In this document: positions 8,617 through 16,761 of the stretch, piece by piece
How the letters are laid out: the number at the start of each line of letters is the position of its first letter
How positions within the stretch are numbered: position 1 is the first letter of the stretch
NCBI RefSeq assembly: GCF_001276715.1
Contig: NZ_LIUQ01000008.1
Location: forward strand, 1-64,000
Direction of reading: 5' to 3'
Source of the DNA: Planktothricoides sp. SR001
GTDB taxonomy: Bacteria; Cyanobacteriota; Cyanobacteriia; Cyanobacteriales; Laspinemataceae
Length of the DNA stretch: 64,000 nucleotides
Translations under genes and position numbers: made by a program
The notes under the pieces: generated by a model
Told to the model about the DNA's origin: nothing
The model's database searches: none
The model's input: the letters and a program-made list of their open reading frames with translations, nothing else

Positions 8617-9993
8617 TCATCCTAGGTACTGTCTCAATACAGGTGACATCCGATAAAGATGATCGGTTTTTTCCACCCAATAACGACGGCAAAGAGATTG
8701 TAGGATATCCAGTAAATCGGAAGATAGCATCGGGGCAATTTCTAATAGTTTGACCAGGGCGATCGCCTCATCTTTTTTAGCTAATAGGGATAAAAGTTGC
8801 TTTTCTGGTTCCGATAGGTAAGCCAACGGTTGCTGTAAAATATCTTTCAAATCTTGGGGAAATAATAAAGGCTGATTTTGTAACACATCAGTCACAGTTA
8901 AGCCTAATTCAACCATAAAATTCGCCACAGTTTTTAACCATAAAGGGTTGCCTTGATAATGATCGATGAATCGGGAGCCGTTTGCTTCGGGTTCTAATCC
9001 TTGTTCGGCGATAATTTGGTGAGCGGATGCAGTGTCTAACCCTGCAAGATTAAGCCTGCCCCCGTGAAGACGGGGGTTAGGGGTATTTGGGTGTTTAATT
9101 TGAGCAATTTCTCGCGGGTATTCCCAACCAATTAGCAGAAAACAACTTTGATGCGATCGGTCTTTAATTTGTTTAAAGAAACTGCGATAATCCTCAGATT
9201 TTGGTTGATAGTTACCGGCCAATTCACCCCGCATAAACAGGTAATGGATATCATCTAAAATAATTAAACAGCGATGATTTTGTAAAAATTTCATCAGGTT
9301 CATCAGGGGTAGCGGTGAAGTTTGATTATCCCCCTCTGTAAAAATTTCGGTTAAATTATTTTGCAATTGGGCGACGGTCGGGCAAGTTTCCAGACTACGC
9401 CAAATCACATATTCAAATTCCTGTTTAATTTCTTCTACAAGTTTTATCCCCAGGGCGGTTTTGCCTATCCCTATGATGCCAGTAATGGTTAAAAGTTGTG
9501 CTTTTTCTGTGAGGATTTCCTTTTTGAGTAGTTCCAGTTCAGCAGTCCGATTGTAGAAGTTGCCTAACTTGGGCATTTCACTTAAATCGTGATGGAAAGT
9601 TGGGGTTTGTTGGGGGTTAGATGTTGCTTGATTTTGTGAGTTTTGGTTGGGTGTATCTGGTGGTTGTCTGCTTTCTCCACAGATATTAACGTTACTAATT
9701 TGATTGTGATGCGGTTCTAAATGTGAAACTATCGAGATTTGCAGCCTTTCCATTGTCGAGCGAAAATTGGATTTAGTGACTTTTTCTCCTAATTCTTTTG
9801 AAAGTGTCTGCCATAATTCCATTCCTACCTCTCTAACCCGATCTTCCGACAAGTTAACCTCTGTGGCAATTTGCTTGTAATCCTCATATTGCCATGTTCC
9901 GCGCAGAATTGTTTCTTGTAAGTCATTGAGATGTTTACCTGTTCTAGCAAACACCAGATCGTCTGCGAGTTTTACCACTTCCTTAAGGTTCAT
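8617..9993 (-). CDS. STAND/NB-ARC-like ATPase with N-terminal VMAP-type HTH domain
   Basis: At 458 residues this looks like a signal-transducing P-loop ATPase. Residues 1-85 form the cyanobacterial N-terminal helical domain often found on conflict-type ATPases (I believe it is the vWA-MoxR-associated HTH family). A low-complexity N/Q/P linker follows. The NTPase core has Walker A GIIGIGKT at 172-179 and Walker B LIILDD at 243-248. The C-terminus is a winged-helix-like segment ending PVLRQYLG. Most relatives continue into WD40, TPR or other sensor repeats, but here the protein ends just before a palindromic repeat cluster, so it may be naturally short or truncated. The same N-terminal domain is encoded at 58373-58768. 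No effector gene is adjacent. Confidence 0.75.
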   Translation of the reverse strand: MNLKEVVKLADDLVFARTGKHLNDLQETILRGTWQYEDYKQIATEVNLSEDRVREVGMELWQTLSKELGEKVTKSNFRSTMERLQISIVSHLEPHHNQISNVNICGESRQPPDTPNQNSQNQATSNPQQTPTFHHDLSEMPKLGNFYNRTAELELLKKEILTEKAQLLTITGIIGIGKTALGIKLVEEIKQEFEYVIWRSLETCPTVAQLQNNLTEIFTEGDNQTSPLPLMNLMKFLQNHRCLIILDDIHYLFMRGELAGNYQPKSEDYRSFFKQIKDRSHQSCFLLIGWEYPREIAQIKHPNTPNPRLHGGRLNLAGLDTASAHQIIAEQGLEPEANGSRFIDHYQGNPLWLKTVANFMVELGLTVTDVLQNQPLLFPQDLKDILQQPLAYLSEPEKQLLSLLAKKDEAIALVKLLEIAPMLSSDLLDILQSLCRRYWVEKTDHLYRMSPVLRQYLG

Positions 9994-10028
9994 AGATTCC
10001 GGTAGATGTCAGGGTTGGTGGTATTATA

Positions 10029-10072
10029 CCCAACATTTCCCAACATTTCCCAACATTTCCCCACATTTCCCG
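10029..10072. repeat. Tandem 10-bp repeat CCAACATTTC
   Basis: There are four consecutive copies of (C)CCAACATTT with small changes, upstream of both the minus-strand ATPase and the small plus-strand gene at 10188. The location suits a control region, but no function is shown. Confidence 0.7.
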
Positions 10073-10187
10073 ATTTTCGAGTGGGCGATCGGCTGAAAAA
10101 GTCCCGATAAATACCCAGTAGACATTCTCAACAAGTATCGCTTATATTGAGATCAATGATTCACACTTAAAAAAGGTTAAATAATTT

Positions 10188-10511
10188 ATGTTCGATCCTA
10201 TTAGTTTGACCATTTTGGGTATTTCCTGCCTAGCTGGTAGCATGGCAGCTAATGCATCATATCATCAAGAAAAAAATCCAGAGACGAAGAAAAAATTGGG
10301 CGCTGCTAAGGACGGACTGGCCGTTGCGGGAGGATGCATAACAATAGGTACTGCTCTGGCTGCGTGCAATCAAAATCAAAATTTAGCTCAACAGCTACCT
10401 TCCTCTAGTGGTACATTTTCCCCCAGTCAACTCCGTCCACCAGCGGGTCAGAATATTCTACAAGTACCCCCCCTCTTCCCCCCCGGTCCTGGTGGACTTG
10501 GCGGATGCTAG
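10188..10511 (+). CDS. Small hypothetical protein with hydrophobic N-terminus
   Basis: This 107-residue frame begins MFDPISLTILGISCLAGSMAA, a hydrophobic stretch that could be a membrane anchor. A second small hydrophobic segment (LAVAGGCITIGTALAACN) lies at about 45-62, and the tail is rich in Pro and Gly and ends GPGGLGGC. AAAAAAGG lies upstream at good spacing and a strong terminator follows at 10605, which supports a real transcription unit. I recognise no family. Two hydrophobic helices around a short charged loop could suit a small membrane peptide, but that is speculation. Confidence 0.45.
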   Translation: MFDPISLTILGISCLAGSMAANASYHQEKNPETKKKLGAAKDGLAVAGGCITIGTALAACNQNQNLAQQLPSSSGTFSPSQLRPPAGQNILQVPPLFPPGPGGLGGC

Positions 10512-10604
10512 AGAAAAAGTGTTTCTGCTGTTTAGGCGAAATCAGCCTAATTTTTTCAGGCTGCATAAGCCCAAGGCAGTATAAACAATTGATCGATTTA
10601 TTTG

Positions 10605-10641
10605 AGTTGCATTTTCCACTGCGGAAATGCAACTTTTTTTT
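10605..10641 (+). terminator. Strong rho-independent terminator
   Basis: AGTTGCATTTTCC (10605-10617) pairs with GGAAATGCAACT (10623-10634) across a short loop, followed by a run of T. It probably ends the transcript of the small gene at 10188. Confidence 0.85.
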
Positions 10642-10657
10642 GGCAGGCAAGTAGTAG

Positions 10658-10722
10658 GGTGCGTTAGTCGGGGCAAAATTTATGCCTCCAATTAACTATC
10701 TCCATTCCCGACGTAACGCACC
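10658..10722. repeat. Dispersed palindrome GGTGCGTTA...TAACGCACC
   Basis: GGTGCGTTAGTCGGG (10658) and CCCGACGTAACGCACC (to 10722) are inverted. The same core appears three times between 34620 and 34910. Confidence 0.75.
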
Positions 10723-10811
10723 TTTTTTGATAAATATTGGTGCGTTACGGCGGATTTATAAATCTCGGTAAAAATCTCAAGTTTGTCGCCGCAAACACGC
10801 ACCCTACCAAT

Positions 10812-10946
10812 CAAGAAACCGGGTTTCTACGAGCATAAAGGTTGGGTGACAGAGATGGTCTAAAGAAACCCGGTTTCTGAAGCTATCCGCATGAAGGTTG
10901 GGTGACAGAGATGGTCTAAAGAAACCCGGTTTCTTTGGTTTCTGAG
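10812..10946. repeat. Cluster of three GAAACC(C/G)GGTTTC palindromes
   Basis: Three palindromes are separated by two nearly identical spacers (GGTTGGGTGACAGAGATGG with TCTA). The cluster abuts the 3' end of the first toxin gene. Confidence 0.85.
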
Positions 10947-10954
10947 TAACTGGG

Positions 10955-11353
10955 CTAACTGGCAGCCCAAACAAGAGAAATATCACTGTATTTTCTGAAC
11001 ATTATATCGGCACTCAAAAGGGTCATATCCTCCATGTGAGATTGAGCAATTAAGATGCGATCGAAGGGATCTTTATGATGTAATGGTAAAGCTGCGGATC
11101 GTAACCCATGACCTGCTTTAATTTCTAGTATTCGCATATCTAACAACGCTATGCGGCTATTAATGTAGGTATTAATCGGTTCTGGTAGCGGCAATTTTCC
11201 ATTGGCCACTTTGATAGCTATTTCCCAGATACTTGCAACCGAAAACCACAATTCATTGCTGTCATCGGCAATCAGTGCGATTGCTTGCTCGTTTAATCTT
11301 TCAGGTTGGGCAAACCACCATAACCAGCACTGAGTATCCAATAAAATTTTCAT
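10955..11353 (-). CDS. PIN-domain toxin (VapC-like), TA module 1
   Basis: This 132-residue protein is a single PIN-domain ribonuclease. MKILLDTQCWLWW supplies the first acidic residue (Asp6), SIWEIAIK the second (Glu), and DPFDRILIAQS the third (Asp), matching the Mg-binding acidic cluster. In VapC-type toxins this site cleaves tRNA or rRNA and stops translation; the target here is unknown. The start overlaps the stop of the antitoxin gene by 4 bases (ATGA), so the two are translationally coupled. The C-terminus lies next to a palindromic repeat cluster. The family assignment is firm. Confidence 0.9.
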   Translation of the reverse strand: MKILLDTQCWLWWFAQPERLNEQAIALIADDSNELWFSVASIWEIAIKVANGKLPLPEPINTYINSRIALLDMRILEIKAGHGLRSAALPLHHKDPFDRILIAQSHMEDMTLLSADIMFRKYSDISLVWAAS

Positions 11354-11607
11354 CCTTCGTCTCCCTCAAATGCTGCCAAAATCTCTGGTAGCAAAGGTTC
11401 ATTAAAGTCCTCTGGGACGATAAATTTCCCTCGATCTTGCCCTAAACTGGCTCGCCGATTGGATGAGGGACGAACGGAAACTAATTTGGCGATCGCCACC
11501 CCTTGATTTAAAATAATAATTTCTTCTCCAAGTTCTACACGAGATAATAACTCAGATAGATTTCTTTTGAAGTCGCTGGGTAAATTTTCAATCTGAAGTG
11601 TAGCCAT
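11350..11607 (-). CDS. Phd/YefM-like antitoxin with a foreign N-terminus, TA module 1
   Basis: In this 85-residue antitoxin, residues about 14-45 (KRNLSELLSRVELGEEIIILNQG then IAKLVSV) are a typical Phd/YefM fold with the 'GEEI-I--G-PIA-L' core. The first residues, MATLQIENLP, are not typical of Phd. They are identical to the start of the unrelated antitoxin at 12188-12457, including the DNA that encodes them and most of the upstream region. The protein therefore looks chimeric: its start and promoter come from one TA family and its body from another. It should bind and neutralise the PIN toxin encoded immediately downstream and repress its own promoter. Confidence 0.85.
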   Translation of the reverse strand: MATLQIENLPSDFKRNLSELLSRVELGEEIIILNQGVAIAKLVSVRPSSNRRASLGQDRGKFIVPEDFNEPLLPEILAAFEGDEG

Positions 11608-11690
11608 TGCAATCCCAGAATAAATTTATTTCTTACATTACCAGTTTAACTTAAGAACGGCGAGGAAATAAACCAAAGAAACCGGGTTAG
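11579..11690 (-). promoter_or_regulatory. Duplicated TA 5' region, copy 1
   Basis: Bases 11579-11607 (the first ten codons of the antitoxin) are identical to 12429-12457. About twenty divergent bases follow, then about 60 nearly identical bases (TTCTTACATTACCAGTTTAA onward). The conserved upstream block should carry the promoter of both TA operons. AGAATAAAT just before the start codon is unique to this copy. Confidence 0.75.
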
Positions 11691-11740
11691 AAACCCGGTT
11701 TCTTGGTTGGGTGACAAAGATGGCATTAAGAAACCCGGTT
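11679..11740. repeat. GAAACC(C/G)GGTTTC palindromes between the two TA modules
   Basis: Two palindromic units and the GGTTGGGTGACA spacer lie between the two toxin-antitoxin operons. The stop codon of the second toxin (TAG, 11744-11742) overlaps the end of the last palindrome. Confidence 0.85.
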
Positions 11741-11741
11741 T

Positions 11742-12191
11742 CTAAGTCTTTGGCACTGTGAAATTGGTAAATAGTCTTACATCAAAACTACTGCCGATTA
11801 AGGAATTTACTAACCGCTCATCCAATGTTAGCAACGGTGCTTTAACTTGTTGTGAAAGTGCCACATAGCAGCCATCATAAGCTGTGCTCCCATAGTCCAA
11901 ACCAATTTGAACCGCTTTAGTCATTAAATCCTTGGTATAAATGACTTTAAATGGTAAAGCTTTCAAATCACTTAAATCGGCCTGCAATTGTTCAGCCGTA
12001 TAGAGTTTAGCTCTGGCATATTTCCAAAGAACATTGGCACACTCAATATAAAATAGATCGGGGACAAAAAACTCAACCGATGGATTTTCAAGATGATCAA
12101 AAAGTTGATTAACTTTGGCCGTCAATGGATCGGCAATGAATTGTTTAATGCAAATATTTGCATCGATGACGCATCTGATAACACTGCTCAT
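11742..12191 (-). CDS. PIN-domain toxin (VapC-like), TA module 2
   Basis: This 149-residue PIN-domain protein shows the first acid in CVIDANICIKQF, the second in DLFYIECANVLWKYA, and the third in STAYDGCYVALSQ, followed by LLTLDERL with the usual fourth acid. That is the full metal site of a VapC ribonuclease. The start overlaps the antitoxin gene by 4 bases. It is only distantly similar to the toxin of module 1, so the two operons were not made by duplicating a whole module. The C-terminus ends in a palindromic repeat. Confidence 0.9.
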   Translation of the reverse strand: MSSVIRCVIDANICIKQFIADPLTAKVNQLFDHLENPSVEFFVPDLFYIECANVLWKYARAKLYTAEQLQADLSDLKALPFKVIYTKDLMTKAVQIGLDYGSTAYDGCYVALSQQVKAPLLTLDERLVNSLIGSSFDVRLFTNFTVPKT

Positions 12192-12457
12192 CGTTGGCGA
12201 TCCTCGCGAATTAAAACTGTGCTATCCATGAGTCCAAAATCCCTGGGGTTAACTCGGGGACGACTCCGAATATTTTGTAAAATTTCTGAGATATGTTGGC
12301 TCTCTTTTCCTCGATCGCCCATTAACTTGTCGGACTGAAATGATTGCTGCAATAAATGAATGACTGCCTCATTAACAGTAAAATTTTTTTCAGAGGCCAG
12401 ACCTTGAATTTGATAGTATAGTTCATCAGGTAAATTTTCAATCTGAAGTGTAGCCAT
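12188..12457 (-). CDS. FitA/RHH-like antitoxin, TA module 2
   Basis: This 89-residue protein starts MATLQIENLPDELYYQIQGLASEKNFTVNEAVIHLLQQ (shown in parts: a beta strand, then two helices). That is the ribbon-helix-helix pattern of FitA/VapB-type antitoxins: residues 1-10 form the DNA-contacting strand. The C-terminal half is charged and probably wraps the toxin. Here the MATLQIENLP start belongs naturally to the fold, so this gene is the likely donor of the segment copied into the module 1 antitoxin. Confidence 0.85.
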   Translation of the reverse strand: MATLQIENLPDELYYQIQGLASEKNFTVNEAVIHLLQQSFQSDKLMGDRGKESQHISEILQNIRSRPRVNPRDFGLMDSTVLIREDRQR

Positions 12458-12540
12458 TGCCGCCTCACGATCGCTTTATTTCTTACATTACCAGTTTAAC
12501 TTAAGAACGGCGAGTAAATAAACCAAAGAAACCGGGTTTA
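12429..12540 (-). promoter_or_regulatory. Duplicated TA 5' region, copy 2
   Basis: This is the counterpart of 11579-11690 at a constant offset of 850 bases. It carries the start of the antitoxin and the shared upstream block TTACCAGTTTAACTTAAGAA. Confidence 0.75.
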
Positions 12541-12562
12541 GCATGAAAGAAACCCGGTTTCT
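12524..12562. repeat. GAAACCGGGTTT...GAAACCCGGTTTC palindrome pair
   Basis: Two palindromic units separated by AGCATGA lie at the outer border of TA module 2. Confidence 0.85.
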
Positions 12563-12579
12563 CGGTAGTCATCTAATTT

Positions 12580-14109
12580 TTAACTACCAATTCCCAGACG
12601 ACCGGCTAAACCGGGAGTTAAAGGCAATAAGGTGGCCAACATCAGAAATAACGCCAGCAAACCTAATGCAGCGCGAGCATCATCGGTTTCCTTCAAATCA
12701 TTCAGACAAGGACGTTCTAAACTGCGTTGTAAAATTAGAATCACCACGGCCCAATAAAGCGCCAAAGGATTCACAAATGAGGCAAGCCCCAAGACCAAAA
12801 TCGTGGCCAAAGTAGCCCGACCCGCAATTTTTCGCCCATAAATTGCCTGCATAATTCGCCCCCCATCTAACTGACCCGCAGGCATTAAATTAATCGCGTT
12901 AATCACTAAGCCTAACCAGCCCATAATCATCAGGGGATGAACATCTACAACGGGCTGTTGTAAAGCATTTCCTAGGACAACTTTTGATAAGGTGCCGACT
13001 AATATTGAACCTTGGAAAAAGTCAGAAGGAATTTCAAAGAAACTGCCTTCATGGGAGAGAATTAAACCGATGAGTAACATCGCCAGAGAAACCAGCCCAC
13101 CAGCCGCAGGGCCAGCAAATGCCACATCAAAAAGTACCTGACGGTTGGGTAAAAGTGACTCAAATCGGTTGAAGGCACCAAATGAGCCAATTTGCCAAGT
13201 AGGAATGAAAAACGGCCAAGATAACCGCACATTGTGGCGTTTGGCTAACACTTGGTGGGCGATTTCATGGGTGAGTAAAATTAGCCAAATTCCTAATGCG
13301 ATCGGCAATATTTCGGTGAATCGACTGGGGTTATTAAAAAAGTCGAACCCGAAAAATAAACCGCCAGTTTCTAAGGTGGTGGCAATGGTGGCTATGAATA
13401 GAACAACCGAGAGAACTTTTTGGGCAATGGTCGCCGGTTGTGGTTCGCTGGACTTGGGTAAGATAATCACTACCGGCTTTTCTTCTGGGTTAGCAATAAA
13501 AAATAGTCGGTAGCGATCGCCCATCCGTTCCTGCAATGATGCCGATAAATGTTGGTATGATGCCTCCAGTTCTCCCCGTAAATTGCCTTTAAAAATCACT
13601 CCTTCTTGATAAGGAATGGTTTCCGTGGCAAAAAAGGTATCAATGCCAAAAATGCCCTGGATTTGTTTTAAATCTTCCAGAGGCATTCGCATCATTTCTG
13701 GAGTGCGGGCATTTGCTGAATCGGCCAAAGCTGAATCTGGCAAAGAAGAGAACTTATCCGCTTTTTGTTCTCGCATTTGCTCTTCTTCTTGTTGCTTTTC
13801 CGCAAGCAATTTGGCGGCTCGTTGTTGCAAGATTTCATCTTGACCTGCGGCCCGTAATTGTTTTCCCAGGTAAATATATAAACCTGCCGATGCAACAATT
13901 AAAAATAAAATTCCCGCCAGGTTTAGATAAATCCCGATCGCAAATAAACCAAAGAATAGCAACCAGGGAGCCATCAGCACAACGGATTGCAGCCAAGCTA
14001 AGATGCCCAGTTTGCCAAACGGTTTCGCTCGATTATATCCCCAAGCCAATATGCCGAAAGCCAGCATAACAATGGCAATGGTTGCAGCATTCTCTGTGGC
14101 AATAGTCAT
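12580..14109 (-). CDS. Site-2 protease family membrane metalloprotease (EGY-like)
   Basis: This 509-residue M50 intramembrane zinc protease resembles the chloroplast EGY group. N-terminal helices (about 8-25, 40-80) are followed by a charged coiled segment rich in Q/E/K (about 90-120), then a soluble part with FGIDTFFATET and FKGNLRGE, which is characteristic of the EGY type. The catalytic site is HEIAH at 281-285 within a membrane helix, with the second motif NLMPAGQLDGG near 420. Such enzymes cut membrane-bound regulators or act in thylakoid biogenesis; the substrate here is unknown. It lies alone between the TA region and the metF-like gene. Confidence 0.9.
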   Translation of the reverse strand: MTIATENAATIAIVMLAFGILAWGYNRAKPFGKLGILAWLQSVVLMAPWLLFFGLFAIGIYLNLAGILFLIVASAGLYIYLGKQLRAAGQDEILQQRAAKLLAEKQQEEEQMREQKADKFSSLPDSALADSANARTPEMMRMPLEDLKQIQGIFGIDTFFATETIPYQEGVIFKGNLRGELEASYQHLSASLQERMGDRYRLFFIANPEEKPVVIILPKSSEPQPATIAQKVLSVVLFIATIATTLETGGLFFGFDFFNNPSRFTEILPIALGIWLILLTHEIAHQVLAKRHNVRLSWPFFIPTWQIGSFGAFNRFESLLPNRQVLFDVAFAGPAAGGLVSLAMLLIGLILSHEGSFFEIPSDFFQGSILVGTLSKVVLGNALQQPVVDVHPLMIMGWLGLVINAINLMPAGQLDGGRIMQAIYGRKIAGRATLATILVLGLASFVNPLALYWAVVILILQRSLERPCLNDLKETDDARAALGLLALFLMLATLLPLTPGLAGRLGIGS

Positions 14110-14221
14110 TTTCTGTTCCTTGTGGTTAAAAGGTTACATAACAGATCAGGTCTTCAGCCACGGCGGATTAGTGCAATGGCAAATAAGATTTATCTTACCT
14201 AGAAAGACTGCCTTATTATCA

Positions 14222-15151
14222 CTACAGCGGTGAAATTCCCGCCAAATCGAGAATTTCTGGAATTAAATCCTCCCGTTTTACCGCCATCAGATGCACTCCG
14301 TGACAAATTTGGCTGGCCATTTTCACTTGTTCGGCGGCAATTAACATCCCTTCGCGCAGTTGATTTTTGGCATTCGCCAACCGACTAATCATAGAATCAG
14401 GAATGTTCACTCCGGGGACACAACGATTAATAAATGCCGCATTTTTGGCGGATTTTAACAGGAAGATTCCGGCTAAAATTGGTTTATTGCTTCCGGCAGC
14501 AATTTCAAGCATAAATTTGTCCAGTCGGTCAAAATCACAAATTAATTGACTTTGGAAAAATTGCGCCCCGGCTTCAACTTTTTTCTCAAAGCGACTTTGT
14601 AAACCAGACCAACTTTTACTCTGGGGATCGACGGCGGCACCGGCAAATAAATTGGTCGGACCGTTGGTTAAAGGATTATAGTTCCAGTCAAAGCCTTGAT
14701 TGAGGGAATTAATCAGCTTTAATAGGCGCACGGATTCTAAATCAAACACACTTTTGGCGTCTGGATGATCCCCTGCGTTTACGGGGTCGCCAGTGAGTGC
14801 TAGAATGTTGCGAATTCCGAGGGCATGGGCGCCCATCAGGTCTGCTTGTAAGCCAATTCGGTTGCGATCGCGACAGGCAATTTGACAAATCGGTTCAATG
14901 CCATTTTGCCATAAAATTGCCGATGCGACCACCGGAGACATCCGCACCACTGCCCGACTGCCGTCAGTGATATTCACCGCATGAACCCGATTTTTTAGAC
15001 CTTGAGCCATTTCTAACATATCTTTCGGATCGCCTCCTTTCGGGGGCATTACTTCTGCGGTGATTAAAAATTCACCGGCTTTAATTGCCGCCGCAAACCG
15101 AGAGACGGCTGGTTCTGATTGGGACAGATTGGCAGGGGTTTGTGCAGTCAT
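14222..15151 (-). CDS. metF: Methylenetetrahydrofolate reductase (MetF family)
   Basis: This 309-residue flavin TIM-barrel enzyme reduces 5,10-methylene-THF to 5-methyl-THF for methionine synthesis. It shows ITAEVMPPKGGDPKDM near the N-terminus (the catalytic Glu is in the E-x-x-PPKG segment), AVNITDGSRAVVRMS, ICQIACRDRNR and NILALTGDPVNAGDHPD, which are the usual family landmarks for folate and FAD binding. Length and start (ATG 15151) fit. The same strand carries trpS upstream, 145 bases away, so joint transcription is possible but not shown. The symbol is given at family level. Confidence 0.85.
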   Translation of the reverse strand: MTAQTPANLSQSEPAVSRFAAAIKAGEFLITAEVMPPKGGDPKDMLEMAQGLKNRVHAVNITDGSRAVVRMSPVVASAILWQNGIEPICQIACRDRNRIGLQADLMGAHALGIRNILALTGDPVNAGDHPDAKSVFDLESVRLLKLINSLNQGFDWNYNPLTNGPTNLFAGAAVDPQSKSWSGLQSRFEKKVEAGAQFFQSQLICDFDRLDKFMLEIAAGSNKPILAGIFLLKSAKNAAFINRCVPGVNIPDSMISRLANAKNQLREGMLIAAEQVKMASQICHGVHLMAVKREDLIPEILDLAGISPL

Positions 15152-15296
15152 AATAATTAAGATTTAAGGGTTTTAAGGGTTACAATTTTTCCAGGAAAAA
15201 CTAAAATAGAAGCCAGTTGAAACTTCACCTTGAAACTTCACCGGCTTCTATTTTAGTTTAATATCTTTTCTTCTCAGTTTCCCACTGAAAATGGAG

Positions 15297-16307
15297 TTAC
15301 AGGGGATGGGAATAACCCAGAGCAGTTTTTACTTGGTGGAGAGTTTGATTGGCGATCGCGCTTGCCTTTTCTCTGCCTTCTCGTAACACCGATTCTAGAT
15401 AACCCCGGTCATCCATCACCGCGTGATATTTTTCTTGAATCGGTTGTAGGGCAGCAATGGTCGTTTCTGTGAGCAACGGTTTAAATTGACCCCAGCCCAT
15501 ATCCTGACATTCGGCGGCCACTTCTTCCTTAGTTTTGCCGCTCAACAGAGAATAAATCGTCAGCAGGTTATTGCATTCGGGACGTTCGGGATCGTCAAAC
15601 CACAACCCTTTTACCATGTCCGTTTTACAGCGCTTGATTTTTTTCGCGATCGCCTCTGGAGAATCCAGCACATTAATCCGACTCATTTCCGACGGATCGG
15701 ACTTAGACATTTTACTCCTGCCATCAGTCAAACTCATCACCCTTGCCCCTTCTTTTTGGATCAGGGGGGTTGGTAGTTTCAGCACAGGCTCTTTTTTCTT
15801 GCCAAATTGGTGATTCACCCGCACCGCAATATCACGAGTGAGTTCTAAATGTTGCTTTTGGTCTTCTCCCACCGGCACCCGATCCGCTTGATACAATAAA
15901 ATATCTGCGGCCATAAGTACCGGGTAATTCAATAAACCAGCACTGACATTTTCCCCTTGACGCAATGCTTTCTCTTTAAACTGGATCATGTCTTGCAGCC
16001 AGTTGAGTGGGGTGATACAGTTCAGTAGCCATGCCAGTTCGCTATGGGCAGATACATGGGACTGGACAAAAATGGTGGAATACTCCAAATCAATGCCACA
16101 AGCCAAATACAGGGCAGCAATGGTGTAAGTATCTTCTGCCAGAGTTGCTGGATTATGGGGTACGGTGATGGCGTGTAAATCCACCACACAGAAGAAATTG
16201 TCATACTGGCTTTGTTGTTCAACCCAATTGCGAATTGCTCCTAAATAGTTACCCAGATGTAAATTTCCGGTCGGTTGAACTCCGGAGAGCACGCGCTGTT
16301 TTGCCAT
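15297..16307 (-). CDS. trpS: Tryptophanyl-tRNA synthetase
   Basis: This class I aminoacyl-tRNA synthetase charges tRNA-Trp. The HIGH-like signature is TGNLHLGN at 13-20 and the KMSKS loop is exact at 199-203. The 336-residue length is typical of bacterial TrpRS. VGEDQKQHLELTRDIA and ADRVPVGEDQ match the conserved tryptophan/ATP pocket region. ATG 16307 gives a complete N-terminus (MAKQRVLSGVQPTG), as in other bacteria. No leader structure of the T-box type was noticed upstream. Confidence 0.97.
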   Translation of the reverse strand: MAKQRVLSGVQPTGNLHLGNYLGAIRNWVEQQSQYDNFFCVVDLHAITVPHNPATLAEDTYTIAALYLACGIDLEYSTIFVQSHVSAHSELAWLLNCITPLNWLQDMIQFKEKALRQGENVSAGLLNYPVLMAADILLYQADRVPVGEDQKQHLELTRDIAVRVNHQFGKKKEPVLKLPTPLIQKEGARVMSLTDGRSKMSKSDPSEMSRINVLDSPEAIAKKIKRCKTDMVKGLWFDDPERPECNNLLTIYSLLSGKTKEEVAAECQDMGWGQFKPLLTETTIAALQPIQEKYHAVMDDRGYLESVLREGREKASAIANQTLHQVKTALGYSHPL

Positions 16308-16761
16308 ATCTAATCTTTGAAGTTTTAAATTAAGGGGGGCTGGTGCTGAGACTACCTAATGGGGTTGATTTTATCAACCAGACCCCCATTCTCGACCAAA
16401 ATGTTAATTTTTGTTGACTAATCTATAAAATTTTAACAAAAAATGCCCCTGATTATCTGCCGATCGCCACATTTTGAGGGGTGATCGCCCTTATCTGGGG
16501 GCAGAATTGATCCTCTGGAGGGGCGATCGCTGGTCTTTTCAGGGGCGATCGGTCGAGCACATCTTGGGCATACTATTGGGCATACTATAGACTTGAGGGT
16601 ATAAATACCATAGATACCCAGTCACCTAATTTCCGGTTTCAGATTTTGCTGAGATTTTGCTGAGATTTTGAGCGGATTTTAGAAAGACTCAAACCAACTG
16701 AGTATCCACCATCATCTTAAAAACTTGAAAACAACTCGATCAGGGAGTAGAGGAGAAAGTC
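16308..16761. other. Intergenic region with HIP1-rich stretch
   Basis: Between the divergent trpS and the gene at 16762 there are several GCGATCGC-type sites (16480-16550) and a short TGAGATTTTGC tandem near 16650. It must contain the promoters of both genes. No RNA or gene is recognised. Confidence 0.5.

Larger units (their letters stand above)
10512..10954. other. Intergenic repeats between small ORF and TA operon
   Basis: The gap holds a terminator (10605-10641), a GGTGCGTTA...TAACGCACC palindrome (10658-10722) and a cluster of GAAACCCGGTTTC palindromes (10812-10946). No gene is seen. Confidence 0.7.

Noticed and set aside
13692-14069. Frames on both strands within the site-2 protease gene
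   Set aside because: They overlap a strongly supported M50 protease frame with intact HEIAH and are shadows.
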